DNA of 64,000 nt, from NCBI GenBank assembly GCA_013376985.1, contig JACABB010000005.1:102649-166648 (forward strand), given 5' to 3'. Of the stretch, positions 9,308 to 17,810 are shown one piece after another (position 1 is the first letter of the stretch; each line of letters opens with the position of its first letter). This DNA is from Bacteroidales bacterium. Its GTDB lineage: Bacteria > Bacteroidota > Bacteroidia > Bacteroidales > Tenuifilaceae. The translations under genes were made by a program, and so were the position numbers. The notes under the pieces were generated by a model. That model was not told the DNA's origin. It saw only the letters and a list, made by a program, of their open reading frames with translations, and searched no databases.

Positions 9308-10374
9308 ACTTTTTTAAGTCCCATCAGATTAATAATCCAATGAGGTAACGATTTTTCAGGATCTCGTTTATTTAAATTCAAACTAATGCCTAATGATTTT
9401 AACAGTGGAAGTCTATGCGCTTCAACGAATTCTATTAAAGTTCCATCAGGATCCTCAATATATGTAAAATGACCTGCTGCTTCGCCCATATCAAAACTTC
9501 CCTTATCGTTATGTTTAATATTTGAATTAACAGTAAATGGGAAACCAAGTTCATTACACTCTTTTTCAAGGCTATCCATATTCTTGATATCAAAGCAAAG
9601 GTGAATAAAGCCTAAATCTCCCCAGAGACGATCTTTGAAAATCTTATTTGGAGTTCTATCCATTGCTTGAACTAGTTCAATTTGTGTATCACCGAAAAGA
9701 GCGCTAAATGCTCCTTTACGTGGTTTTGAATGGGTTAAAATAATCCTACGGAATGTTCCAGATCCTCCGGGTAAACCATTTAAATCACTAAAATTTCCAG
9801 TTAAATCGGATAAAACTTTATCGTAGCCTAAAAGTTTTGTGTAAACTTTTAGTGAGTTATCAATGTTACTGACACCAACTATTGCACCAGAAACTCCTCC
9901 TGTAGGTTTACCATCATTTTTAAACCACGAGATGCTTTCGAATATCTCAAATGTATTATTAAAGGGATCTTTAACAAAAAAATGATTAATCCCAGCAGGG
10001 TTTTTTTGAGGTTTAGTTAGCGGTTCTACGCCCTTGCTTGCAAAGGAGTTGTATGCAACATTTATATCACGACATTTAAATTTAATAGCGTAGATTCCAT
10101 AATCGCCTATTTGAACATTAAAAGAAGGAGCTAATGGGGTTCTACCTTTATACTGCCATATCTCTAATCCGCCGCCTCCCTGAAGATTTACGGTTAAAAC
10201 AGCATGTCTTTCACGTGGTTGCCCTCCAGTATAAGGAAGCATAAGTTCAGCCACTGTACTATCTTCGAAAATTCTAATATCAGTACCAAGAAACTCTTTA
10301 TACCATTTCCATACTTCGTAAACATTGGTTACCCCAATGCCAATTTGTTGTATTCCGCAAATAATTTTCTCCAT
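9295..10374 (-). CDS. Two-domain VOC (glyoxalase/dioxygenase fold) protein
   Basis: 359 residues forming two VOC modules, about 5-150 and 160-320. Module 1 has IQQIGIGVTNVYEVWKWYKE and ends 'FFVKDPFNNTFEIFE'; module 2 has 'SGAIVGVSNIDNSLKVYTKL', 'LGFIHLCFDI' and ends 'YIEDPDGTLIEFVEAHRL'. The 'GFIHLCFD' His and the Glu of LIEFVE fit metal ligands of the superfamily. It resembles 4-hydroxyphenylpyruvate dioxygenase in architecture but lacks the diagnostic C-terminal motifs, so I keep the general name. It follows the SDR gene by 107 bp on the same strand and ends in a terminator, so they may be co-transcribed. Substrate unknown. Confidence 0.75.
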   Translation of the reverse strand: MEKIICGIQQIGIGVTNVYEVWKWYKEFLGTDIRIFEDSTVAELMLPYTGGQPRERHAVLTVNLQGGGGLEIWQYKGRTPLAPSFNVQIGDYGIYAIKFKCRDINVAYNSFASKGVEPLTKPQKNPAGINHFFVKDPFNNTFEIFESISWFKNDGKPTGGVSGAIVGVSNIDNSLKVYTKLLGYDKVLSDLTGNFSDLNGLPGGSGTFRRIILTHSKPRKGAFSALFGDTQIELVQAMDRTPNKIFKDRLWGDLGFIHLCFDIKNMDSLEKECNELGFPFTVNSNIKHNDKGSFDMGEAAGHFTYIEDPDGTLIEFVEAHRLPLLKSLGISLNLNKRDPEKSLPHWIINLMGLKKVKGL

Positions 10375-10481
10375 GTGTGAGGTTTTATTTTAAATAGATT
10401 ATTAATAAGCCAATACTTAAAGTAAATGAAGTGCTAAAACTCTAAGCATTTTAAGCACTCCAAACTATAGACGCTGTGTTC

Positions 10482-11279
10482 CTATGTTGATTTAATTTTT
10501 CCAATGATTTTAAAAAATAGCTTTGGAAAGAAACGTCTTAAATGGAACATTATAATCTCCTTTCCACCAATAAGAACTTCTGCACGACCTTTCTTAATTG
10601 CTTTTATATAGTGCTTAGCACATTCTTCGGCAGACATACCATTACTTTGTGCAGGATCCATTATTCCATGAGGCTTTCCGTCTTTTTCAATTGCATTAAT
10701 TGAAATGCTAGTGTTAATTGAACCGGGGTAGGCAACTGTCACAGAAATGCCGTACTCTTTAAGTTCCATACGCAGAGTTTCAAAGTACCCTTGAATAGCA
10801 TGCTTGGCTGCTGAATATGATGAACGAAGATGAAAACCAAATTTTCCAGATAAACTGCTTGTTGCAGCAATATATCCTTCTTTTTGCTCAATCATTGAGG
10901 GGATAAAAGCCTTCGTTAGAATTACATAAGAAAAAAAATCAATTTCCATTATTTTTCTATCAATCTCTATTGGGGTTTCAATGGCTAGTGATCTTTGACT
11001 AATACCCCCATTGTTAATTAATAGGTAAATAGGGCCGTATTTAGAAAGTATTTCACTAGCGGCTGCGCTAACTTCAGAAGGGTTTAATAAATCAAAACAA
11101 ATTGATTCGCAAAACGAAGTATGTTTTAAACATTCATTTTTTACAATATGCAGGTTATCTTCATTTTTGCCGGCAATAAGTATTTTGGCACCTTCCTTTG
11201 CTAGCTGTAATGTGATTGCCTTGCCAATTCCAGACGAAGCTCCTGTTATTAAAACTAATTTATTCTTAAAAGATATCAT
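10482..11279 (-). CDS. Short-chain dehydrogenase/reductase
   Basis: 265 residues of classical SDR. The cofactor motif TGASSGIG lies near residues 11-18, NNGG replaces the usual NNAG after strand 4, the catalytic Ser is in ATSSLSGKFG, and the YSAAKHA motif supplies Tyr and Lys. It is close to the DltE/'SDR family oxidoreductase' group common in Bacteroidota. The C-terminus has a hydrophobic/basic tail (FHLRRFFPKLFFKIIGKIK) that may touch the membrane, as in lipid-acting SDRs. In the 107-bp gap to the VOC gene an imperfect hairpin (10428-10460) is visible. Substrate not predictable. Confidence 0.87.
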   Translation of the reverse strand: MISFKNKLVLITGASSGIGKAITLQLAKEGAKILIAGKNEDNLHIVKNECLKHTSFCESICFDLLNPSEVSAAASEILSKYGPIYLLINNGGISQRSLAIETPIEIDRKIMEIDFFSYVILTKAFIPSMIEQKEGYIAATSSLSGKFGFHLRSSYSAAKHAIQGYFETLRMELKEYGISVTVAYPGSINTSISINAIEKDGKPHGIMDPAQSNGMSAEECAKHYIKAIKKGRAEVLIGGKEIIMFHLRRFFPKLFFKIIGKIKST

Positions 11280-11410
11280 AGATTTTTTTTTAGGTTAGCA
11301 AATATCATAAAAAAATATTAGTTGCCATAATTAAGTGAAATTGATTATTTATTATTATGGTTCATAAAATACTTCTTATTTTAGGTTATTTCCTTTGTAT
11401 ATACTATATT

Positions 11411-11719
11411 AACGTGAACTCGATATAAGAAATGTAATAATGTGTTTATTATTAATGATCTATAATTATTTAAGGTAATGATGGAAGGTTGGAATGATGG
11501 AACTGGAGCGAAGCGGAACTCGACGAAGTCAATATTGGAGAACAAGAGATTAGATTTTTGCTTGTATCCTCCATTATTGACTTCGTCGAACTCGCAAGCT
11601 CGGTTCCAATTTTCCATTATTGGCTTCGCCGAACTCGTAAACTCGGTTCCATTGATTCAAATAAAATAAATCGATTGATATTTAGATTAATACATTGTTC
11701 CTTACATCGAACTGACGTT
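11411..11719 (+). mobile_element. MITE-like element, copy 1
   Basis: Starts AACGTGAACTCGATATAAG and ends with its imperfect inverse (CTTACATCGAACTGACGTT). It is flanked by the direct repeat ATATT at 11406-11410 and 11720-11724. Internally it is a long imperfect palindrome: GAAGTCAATATTGGA and TCCATTATTGACTTC arms plus GGAACTGGAGCGAAGCGGAA. This is the longest copy (309 bp); it carries an extra block (TTGGCTTCGCCGAACTCG) also present in copies 4 and 5. It fills most of the 621-bp gap between the SDR gene and the response regulator; the rest is AT-rich with no gene. Short frames on it are not genes. Confidence 0.75.
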
Positions 11720-11900
11720 ATATTAGTTAAGAAAATTTGAGTAAAACCCCATATTTTAGCAAGGGTATAAATGATTCACGTTTGAAATTATTAACAATAT
11801 TATAATATTATCTTAATACTAACTTAATTATCAAATCATTGTTTAATTTGTAATTTTGTATATTAGACGAATGTTTATTCCTTAAAATAAACGATAAACC

Positions 11901-12593
11901 ATGGATGCCAAAAAGTATGATTTACTATTAGTGGATGATGAGCCAGATGTTTTGGAGTTTATAAGCTATAATTTACGGAAGGAAGGCTTCAAAGTTCATA
12001 GCGCAACCAATGGTAAAGATGCTATTAAAATCGCCCAGGATGTTCATCCACAGTTAATTTTGCTCGATGTTATGATGCCTGAGATGGATGGAATTGAAAC
12101 GTGCGAGGAGATTAGAAAAATACCTGCCTTAAAAAATACATTGGTTGCTTTTCTTACGGCGAGAGGGGAGGATTACAGCCAAATTGCTGGCTTTGAAGCG
12201 GGTGGTGATGACTATGTTACAAAGCCAATAAAACCTAAAGTGTTAGTAAGTAGAATTAAAGCACTACTTAAAAGAATTAATACAAACGAAATAGAGATAA
12301 CACCTCCAATTGAAGGCGTAAAGAAGAGTTTAGTAATTGATAAGGATAGGTTTATTATTATCCAGAATGGTACTGAAATAGTTTTGCCAAAAAAGGAATT
12401 CGAACTTTTAACCTTGCTCCATAGCCGCCCTCAAAAAGTATTCACACGGGATGAGATTTTTTCATTGATATGGGGTGATGATATTATTGTTGGGGATAGG
12501 ACAATTGATGTCCATATACGGAAACTTCGTGAAAAAATAGGAGAGGAGCATATAGTTACGATTAAAGGAGTGGGTTATAAGTATATTGAATAA
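11901..12593 (+). CDS. OmpR/PhoB-type response regulator
   Basis: 230 residues. The receiver domain (5-125) shows the acidic pocket VDDE (11-14), phospho-acceptor Asp56 in LILLDVMMP, Thr in FLTARGE and Lys in DDYVTKPI. A winged-helix DNA-binding domain follows (140-229) with the closing motif 'RTIDVHIRKLREKIGEEHIVTIKGVGYKY'. No cognate kinase is adjacent, so the partner is elsewhere or one of the orphan kinases in this window. A hemerythrin gene follows after 29 bp on the same strand, a possible two-gene unit. The start codon is fixed by the family N-terminus. Confidence 0.93.
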   Translation: MDAKKYDLLLVDDEPDVLEFISYNLRKEGFKVHSATNGKDAIKIAQDVHPQLILLDVMMPEMDGIETCEEIRKIPALKNTLVAFLTARGEDYSQIAGFEAGGDDYVTKPIKPKVLVSRIKALLKRINTNEIEITPPIEGVKKSLVIDKDRFIIIQNGTEIVLPKKEFELLTLLHSRPQKVFTRDEIFSLIWGDDIIVGDRTIDVHIRKLREKIGEEHIVTIKGVGYKYIE

Positions 12594-12622
12594 TTGTGAA
12601 TCCGAAAACTAATACCTGAACT

Positions 12623-13030
12623 ATGGCACTTTACGAATGGAAAGATGTATATAATATTGGCATTGATAGTATTGATGCGGAGCATCAAGGAATGTTAAAT
12701 TTAATTAATCAGCTTTTCGATGCTATGAGCCATGGTAAAGCAAAGGAAATTATGGTTGACATTTTTTCTGAATTAATAAACTATATAAAACTACATTTTA
12801 AACGGGAGGAGACATTTTTTACTGATACAAATTTTCCGGAATACATAGAGCATAAACTTCAACACGATCTTTTTATAGAAAAGATTAATGCTTTTAAAAC
12901 GCAGTTTGATGATGGTAAGCAGAATATATCAGTTGAACTTATAAATTTTCTTACGGATTGGTTAATAAACCATATTTTTATAATGGATAGAAATTATTTA
13001 AACCATTTTAAGAAGCACGGGGTGAATTAA
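12623..13030 (+). CDS. Bacteriohemerythrin
   Basis: 135 residues, a single hemerythrin four-helix bundle of standard length. All seven di-iron ligands are present: His21, His58, Glu62, His77, His81, His117 and Asp122 (motifs EHQ, HFKREE, HKLQH and HIFIMD). It reversibly binds O2 at a non-heme di-iron centre and in anaerobes typically acts in oxygen sensing, carriage or protection. It is co-directional with the upstream OmpR-type regulator (29-bp gap), which suggests a linked role in oxygen response, an inference from position only. Confidence 0.92.
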   Translation: MALYEWKDVYNIGIDSIDAEHQGMLNLINQLFDAMSHGKAKEIMVDIFSELINYIKLHFKREETFFTDTNFPEYIEHKLQHDLFIEKINAFKTQFDDGKQNISVELINFLTDWLINHIFIMDRNYLNHFKKHGVN

Positions 13031-13043
13031 ACGGTTGTAAATA

Positions 13044-13796
13044 TTAATACTTTTTCTTAAAAAGATCTTCAATTATCTCTTTTTTCCTAACAGAAATAGG
13101 TACGATTATTCCATCCGACATTAATAGGGAAATATTTGGATGTTTCATGTATCTTACAATATGCGACGAGTTTACCAAATGTGTTTGATGACACCGAATA
13201 AACGATAATGGTGAGAGCATTTCATCGAATTCCTTAAGCGTTTTAGAAACAACAATATTTGACCTGTTAGTTAAATAGAAAAGGGTGTAATTATTATGGG
13301 ACTCACACCTAATAATATTACTAATCTCCACTACAAAAACACTATCGTTAGTTTTAAGAACAATCTTTTTAATATCGTAATTATTGTTATTGATATTTGA
13401 TAGTAAAGATTCAAACTTCAAATTAGTTTCGTCACTATTAATAACCTTTGTAATTTTACTAACCGCATTTACTAGATCTGTTGGATCTAGCGGTTTAAGG
13501 ATGTAGTCAAGAGCACTAAATTTAAATGCTTGAATAGCAAATTCTTCATGTGCTGTAATGATAATGAAATAAAAATTATGTCTCTTGAATCTTTTTAATA
13601 AATCAAAACCTGTACCATCCGGCATTTTAATATCAAGAAAAACAATTTCAGGTTTGAGTCGATCAATCAGAGTGTAACCCCTTTCAACACAATCAGCCTG
13701 CCCTATTACATTGATATTTGGGCAATAAACAGATAGTATATGTTGAATTGTTTCTCTAACTCTTGCTTCATCATCAATAATAACGGCTGAGAACAT
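13044..13796 (-). CDS. LytTR-family response regulator
   Basis: 250 residues. A receiver domain lies at 1-120, with the DDE pocket at 8-10, Asp55 in IVFLDIKMPDG and Lys in YILKPLDP. A LytTR DNA-binding domain follows at about 145-250, recognised by 'IRCESHNNYTLFYL', 'LKEFDEML', 'FIRCHQTHLVN' and 'SVRKKEIIEDL'. It is the partner of the kinase immediately upstream (4-bp gap, same strand). It converges on the hemerythrin gene with 13 bp between the stops. Confidence 0.93.
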   Translation of the reverse strand: MFSAVIIDDEARVRETIQHILSVYCPNINVIGQADCVERGYTLIDRLKPEIVFLDIKMPDGTGFDLLKRFKRHNFYFIIITAHEEFAIQAFKFSALDYILKPLDPTDLVNAVSKITKVINSDETNLKFESLLSNINNNNYDIKKIVLKTNDSVFVVEISNIIRCESHNNYTLFYLTNRSNIVVSKTLKEFDEMLSPLSFIRCHQTHLVNSSHIVRYMKHPNISLLMSDGIIVPISVRKKEIIEDLFKKKY

Positions 13797-13800
13797 AATT

Positions 13801-14658
13801 CTAGTCTTTAACAGGTATGGTGAATATTACAATTGTTCCTTTTTTAGATATGTTATCACTGTTCAAATCGATAATATCTATCTTTATATCAATATTTCTA
13901 ATCTGCCGAATTTTTTTAAGCCTCTGAGATGTAATTTCTGCTGCTAATGTTTGATGACTTTTACCAGATTTTAAATGAACAAATTTCGATTCTTCAATAC
14001 CAATTCCATTATCTTCTACCTCAATTATAATTGACTTTTCTCCTTTTTTAAATCTAACAGTAATTACTCCGTTCTCCGAAAGTTGAATAAACCCATGCTC
14101 TATTGAGTTTTCGATAAAAGGTTGAGCTAGCATTGGAGGTATGGAAATTTCATCAATATCTATAGTTTCATCGATTTCAATCTTGTAATCGAATTTTCCC
14201 TCAAATCTTAAGGTTTGTAAATCGAAATAAAGCTGAAGTATTTTTATTTCTCGTTCAATAGTTGTTATCTCTAACTTTGAACTTTCTATGATAAACCGAA
14301 TAAGTTTTGCAAAACTGGAAAGGTATTTCCCTGCTTGATTAGGCTCGTTACGAAATATAAAGCTTTGAATTGCAGTTAATGAGTTGAAAATAAAGTGAGG
14401 ATTTATTTGAGTTAGCAAAAGTTGCTGTTCTATTTTATTAAAACTTATTAGAAGATCTCTCTTTGATTTTAATAGATAAATGACTAATCCCAACAGGATT
14501 ATAATTATCATCGATAGGAATAACGTTATTTGATTGATGTTAATATTTATGAGGAATGAGGTAAGAGGAATAGATGCAAACTCAATTTTAAAGTTAGATA
14601 ATTGGGAGTGTAGACTCATCAACTTAATAATTAAATGATCAGAAAAATGATAAGCCAT
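13801..14658 (-). CDS. LytS-type sensor histidine kinase
   Basis: 285 residues. A short N-terminal extracytoplasmic stretch is followed by one TM helix at about 43-63. The His_kinase domain carries LLLTQINPHFIFNSL with phospho-acceptor His88, and the ATPase part has 'PPMLAQPFIENSIEHGF' (N-box) and 'EVEDNGIGIE' (G1 box). With the LytTR regulator it forms a two-component pair. The annotated start lies only 22 bp from a strong hairpin terminator belonging to iorBA, so its promoter must be very short, overlap the hairpin, or transcription must read through. An ATG at residue 14 is an alternative start. Confidence 0.9.
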   Translation of the reverse strand: MAYHFSDHLIIKLMSLHSQLSNFKIEFASIPLTSFLINININQITLFLSMIIIILLGLVIYLLKSKRDLLISFNKIEQQLLLTQINPHFIFNSLTAIQSFIFRNEPNQAGKYLSSFAKLIRFIIESSKLEITTIEREIKILQLYFDLQTLRFEGKFDYKIEIDETIDIDEISIPPMLAQPFIENSIEHGFIQLSENGVITVRFKKGEKSIIIEVEDNGIGIEESKFVHLKSGKSHQTLAAEITSQRLKKIRQIRNIDIKIDIIDLNSDNISKKGTIVIFTIPVKD

Positions 14659-14679
14659 TTTACCATTTATTTAAAAATT

Positions 14680-14709
14680 AAAAACCCCTCAATAATAAGG
14701 GGTTTTTTT
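14680..14709 (-). terminator. Strong terminator after iorB
   Basis: A perfect 10-bp stem, AAAAACCCCT (14680-14689) with AGGGGTTTTT (14698-14707), around an 8-nt loop, 19 bp after the iorB stop. Flanking A/T runs make it active in either direction on paper. It sits just before the start of the LytS-type kinase gene on the same strand. Confidence 0.82.
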
Positions 14710-14725
14710 AATATATTGGAGTTTT

Positions 14726-15307
14726 CTACCTGTTTTTTTCAGTAAAATCTCTGCCAGCTTTTAACGCTTTAAGATTTGTGTTTACCAGTTCCTCTCCCTT
14801 TTTACCGAAAAGTTGACGAATACCATCCTCTAAGCGCTCAAATGGAATATCTAAAAATGGTGAAGCCGCTCCAAGCATAACAATATTTGATGATCGTGAG
14901 GATCCAGCTTGTTTTGCAATAGTATCAGCATCAATAGCTATATGATTTGGAAAAGACTTAATCTGTTTTAGAATATCCTCTAACCCAGGATAATCAGGTA
15001 TATTATTAAAAGGTGTGATATTGGTAACCAACCAACCATCTTTAGAGAGAAATGGTAGATACCGTAGAGCTTCCATGGGTTCAACGGAAAGAATCAAATC
15101 TGCTTTTCCTTTAGGAATAAGGTCGGAAGCAATAGGCTTATCCGATAAACGTAAGTGCGATTGAACATCGCCTCCACGTTGGCTCATTCCATGAACTTCG
15201 GACTGTTTAATGTGTAAGTTATTTTTAACTGCGGCTAGGCCAATGGCTGCGGCAATTGATAGAATACCTTGTCCACCAACTCCTGCAAGAATTATATCGT
15301 TTTTCAT
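14726..15307 (-). CDS. iorB: Indolepyruvate:ferredoxin oxidoreductase, beta subunit
   Basis: 193 residues, the usual length for IorB. The gamma-domain-like fold begins with 'GVGGQGILSIAAAIGLAA' and continues 'SEVHGMSQRGGDVQSHLRL', both hallmarks of 2-oxoacid:ferredoxin oxidoreductase gamma-type subunits. With IorA it oxidatively decarboxylates arylpyruvates (from Trp, Phe and Tyr transamination) to aryl-acetyl-CoA with ferredoxin as acceptor. It lies 23 bp downstream of iorA and is followed by a strong terminator, so the two form an operon. Confidence 0.93.
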   Translation of the reverse strand: MKNDIILAGVGGQGILSIAAAIGLAAVKNNLHIKQSEVHGMSQRGGDVQSHLRLSDKPIASDLIPKGKADLILSVEPMEALRYLPFLSKDGWLVTNITPFNNIPDYPGLEDILKQIKSFPNHIAIDADTIAKQAGSSRSSNIVMLGAASPFLDIPFERLEDGIRQLFGKKGEELVNTNLKALKAGRDFTEKNR

Positions 15308-15330
15308 GTTAGTTCGATTTGGTTGATTTA

Positions 15331-16938
15331 CTAATTTGATTCATTCTTTTCAGCCTTTTTGCGGCGTGCAAATGTTTGAATACACTCCCTTTGTGGGATT
15401 ATAACGGATAATCCTTTATATTCTAATTCTTCCCTAATTATCCTTACATTTTCCTCGTGATTTTTCTTTAAGGGGGTAATTATTTTTAGATGATCTGGAT
15501 GCACCCCAATGCCTTGGCAAATTTCAAAAAGTCGGCCTGTAGCCGCCGAATCTTGACCACCTGTCATACCTGTTGTTGAGTTGTCAGATATTATTACTGT
15601 TATTGGAGCATTTTTGTTAACAGCATCAAGTAGGCCTGTCATTCCGCTATGGGTAAATGTAGAATCGCCAATTACAGAAACTGCAGGGATTAAACCTGCA
15701 TCAGCAGCTCCAATTGCCATTGTAATTGAAGCTCCCATATCAACACAGGAGTTAACAGAATTGAAAGGAGGAAGTGCAGCTAAAGTGTAGCAACCTATAT
15801 CGGAGAATACACGGCCAGTTCCATACTCTTTAAGAACCTCATTTAGATCCTCGAATACATCGCGATGCCCGCATCCTTGGCATAATGAAGGTGGACGGTT
15901 TTTAACTACTTCAGGAACCTCTTGACCTTCTTGAATAGCCATTCCTAAAGCCTTTGCAACAATGTTTGGATTTAGTTCACCATCGCGTGGCAATGTACCA
16001 TCGAGTCTTCCATGGATTGGTTTACCAAGATTTAGAAAACCTTTCATCATTTCTTCGATCATTGGTGCACCATCCTCAAGGATAAGTAGTGAGTCGCATT
16101 GGTTGTAAAGGTCTGCTACTTGCTTGTGAGGAAGTGGATATTGACAAATCTTGAGAATTGGGTTTGGATTTTTGCCATCTATATAGTTCTCCATTAAATA
16201 GTTATAAGCCAATCCAGCCGCAATTACGCCTAGTTTTTTGTCAGATCCATTAATAAAGGTATTGAAAGTTGATTTTTCAGATTCAATATCCATGGAGGGT
16301 TGCATACCCAATAATTTCTTGTAATTTTTTCTGGCAATTGCAGGTAATAGAACGAATTGGCGTGGATCCGATGGCAAGTGTAATTGATTTTGTTTCTTTA
16401 CTTGTGAGCGTTGAACACCAGCACGAGAGTGAGCCAAGCGGGTTGTGATACGAAGCATTACAGGAACATTTAACTTCTCGGATAGTTCGAATCCGTAGTA
16501 TGCCATCTCATAAGCCTCCTGCTGATTGGATGGTTCTAGGATTGGTATTAGTGAAAACTTAGCGTAAAATCTTGAGTCTTGCTCATTTTGCGATGAGTGC
16601 ATTGATGGATCATCTGCTGAAACAACTATTAAACCGCCATTTACGCCAGTTATTGAGGCATTTACAAAGGCATCAGCAGCAACATTTAGGCCAACATGCT
16701 TAAAGCATACCATGGCACGTTTTCCGGCGTATGACATGCCGAGTGCCGCTTCCATTGCTGTTTTTTCATTTGCCGACCATGTTCTGTGAATGCTTAGCTC
16801 TTCGGCTTGCTTTGATCCCTGTACAAACTCCATAATTTCAGTTGAGGGAGTGCCAGGATAAGCGTATATCCCCGATAAACCACCATCAATTGCACCTTGG
16901 GCAATTGCTTCATCACCAAGTAAAAGTAATTTTTCCAT
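15331..16938 (-). CDS. iorA: Indolepyruvate:ferredoxin oxidoreductase, alpha subunit (no ferredoxin domain)
   Basis: 535 residues. The N-terminal pyrimidine-binding half starts 'LLLGDEAIAQGAIDGGLSG' and has 'YPGTPSTEI'. The C-terminal thiamine-diphosphate half has CQGCGHRD (353-360) and GDSTF...DNSTTGMTGGQ (424-462). It ends at PQRECIQTFARRKK with no CxxCxxC clusters, whereas archaeal IorA carries a further 2[4Fe-4S] ferredoxin-like domain of about 70-90 residues. Electron transfer must therefore use another carrier or subunit. Upstream (16939-17223) is a 285-bp non-coding stretch likely holding the promoter; nothing else is recognisable there. Confidence 0.93.
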   Translation of the reverse strand: MEKLLLLGDEAIAQGAIDGGLSGIYAYPGTPSTEIMEFVQGSKQAEELSIHRTWSANEKTAMEAALGMSYAGKRAMVCFKHVGLNVAADAFVNASITGVNGGLIVVSADDPSMHSSQNEQDSRFYAKFSLIPILEPSNQQEAYEMAYYGFELSEKLNVPVMLRITTRLAHSRAGVQRSQVKKQNQLHLPSDPRQFVLLPAIARKNYKKLLGMQPSMDIESEKSTFNTFINGSDKKLGVIAAGLAYNYLMENYIDGKNPNPILKICQYPLPHKQVADLYNQCDSLLILEDGAPMIEEMMKGFLNLGKPIHGRLDGTLPRDGELNPNIVAKALGMAIQEGQEVPEVVKNRPPSLCQGCGHRDVFEDLNEVLKEYGTGRVFSDIGCYTLAALPPFNSVNSCVDMGASITMAIGAADAGLIPAVSVIGDSTFTHSGMTGLLDAVNKNAPITVIISDNSTTGMTGGQDSAATGRLFEICQGIGVHPDHLKIITPLKKNHEENVRIIREELEYKGLSVIIPQRECIQTFARRKKAEKNESN

Positions 16939-17223
16939 ATAATGTTATGCTTTTATTATCTGAGTTAATAATTGAGAAAAAAATGAATGAAGGGAGGAAA
17001 GGAGATACTATAGACCACCAAAACGTTTCAGGAATCCAACGTTTAAGGCAACATTGTGAAGATAGTAAATGAATAGTGTTCTCATTTTTTAATCACTTAT
17101 AATAGGAACCTTTAAACTATCAATTTGTTACCAAAATAGAGATTATTCATTAATATTAATAGCAAAAGTATCAATATTTTTTAATCTCTAACAATTTCTA
17201 GTATACCTAAAGGCTGTTTTTTG

Positions 17224-17631
17224 CTAATTTATAATTGTTATAACAATCTTTCTTCCTCCCCCATAATTTCTGAACTCACATAAATAAATGCCCTGCCATG
17301 TTCCCAGATTTAATCTATGATTAGTTATTGGGATTGAAACGAACTGTCCAATTATTGATGTTTTAAGATGTGCTGGCATATCATCTAAGCCTTCGAAATC
17401 ATGGGCGTAATTGAAATTTTCAGGTATTAATTTTGATAAAAAACTCTCAAAATCCGTACGAACGGTATAATCTGCATTTTCATTAATTGCAATTGCTGCC
17501 GAAGTATGTTTGATAAAAATATTTAGTATACCCTTGTCGGGTAAATTTGAAAGATTTTTAGAGATTTCTTCGGTTATCAAGTGAAACCCTCTATTGTATG
17601 GGGGCAATTGTACTTCAATTTGTTCAACCAT
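17224..17631 (-). CDS. YjbQ/UPF0047 family protein
   Basis: 135 residues, the usual length. Family motifs are clear: 'LNIFIKHTSAAIAINENAD', 'DDMPAHLKTSIIGQFVSIPI' and the C-terminal 'LGTWQGIYLCEFRN'. The conserved His and Cys positions cluster in the known YjbQ structure; a secondary thiamine-phosphate synthase activity has been reported for family members, but the physiological role is unsettled. It stands alone, divergent from the TonB receptor gene at 17811 across 179 bp. Confidence 0.92.
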   Translation of the reverse strand: MVEQIEVQLPPYNRGFHLITEEISKNLSNLPDKGILNIFIKHTSAAIAINENADYTVRTDFESFLSKLIPENFNYAHDFEGLDDMPAHLKTSIIGQFVSIPITNHRLNLGTWQGIYLCEFRNYGGGRKIVITIIN

Positions 17632-17810
17632 ATCTTAGTGTTTTTGAGTCCTACCAATTAAAACATAATAGAAAAATTACTATAAAAACTATTTCTAAAA
17701 TAAACACAATTTTTTTACCATTAATATGTTAAAATAAATTGTTTTCTTCGCTAAGAAATTATCTATTTAAAAATTTTTACAAAAACTGTAATAAATAATT
17801 AAGTAAACTA

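Noticed and set aside
9295..10374. 4-hydroxyphenylpyruvate dioxygenase
   Set aside because: Two VOC modules fit, but the diagnostic C-terminal motifs of that enzyme were not seen and no tyrosine-degradation genes are adjacent.
11381..11617. 78-codon minus-strand frame ('FVEFRFAPVPSFQPSIITLN')
   Set aside because: It lies on MITE-like copy 1; the same peptide recurs on copies 2 and 4 only because the DNA repeat recurs. No start context or homology to a real family.
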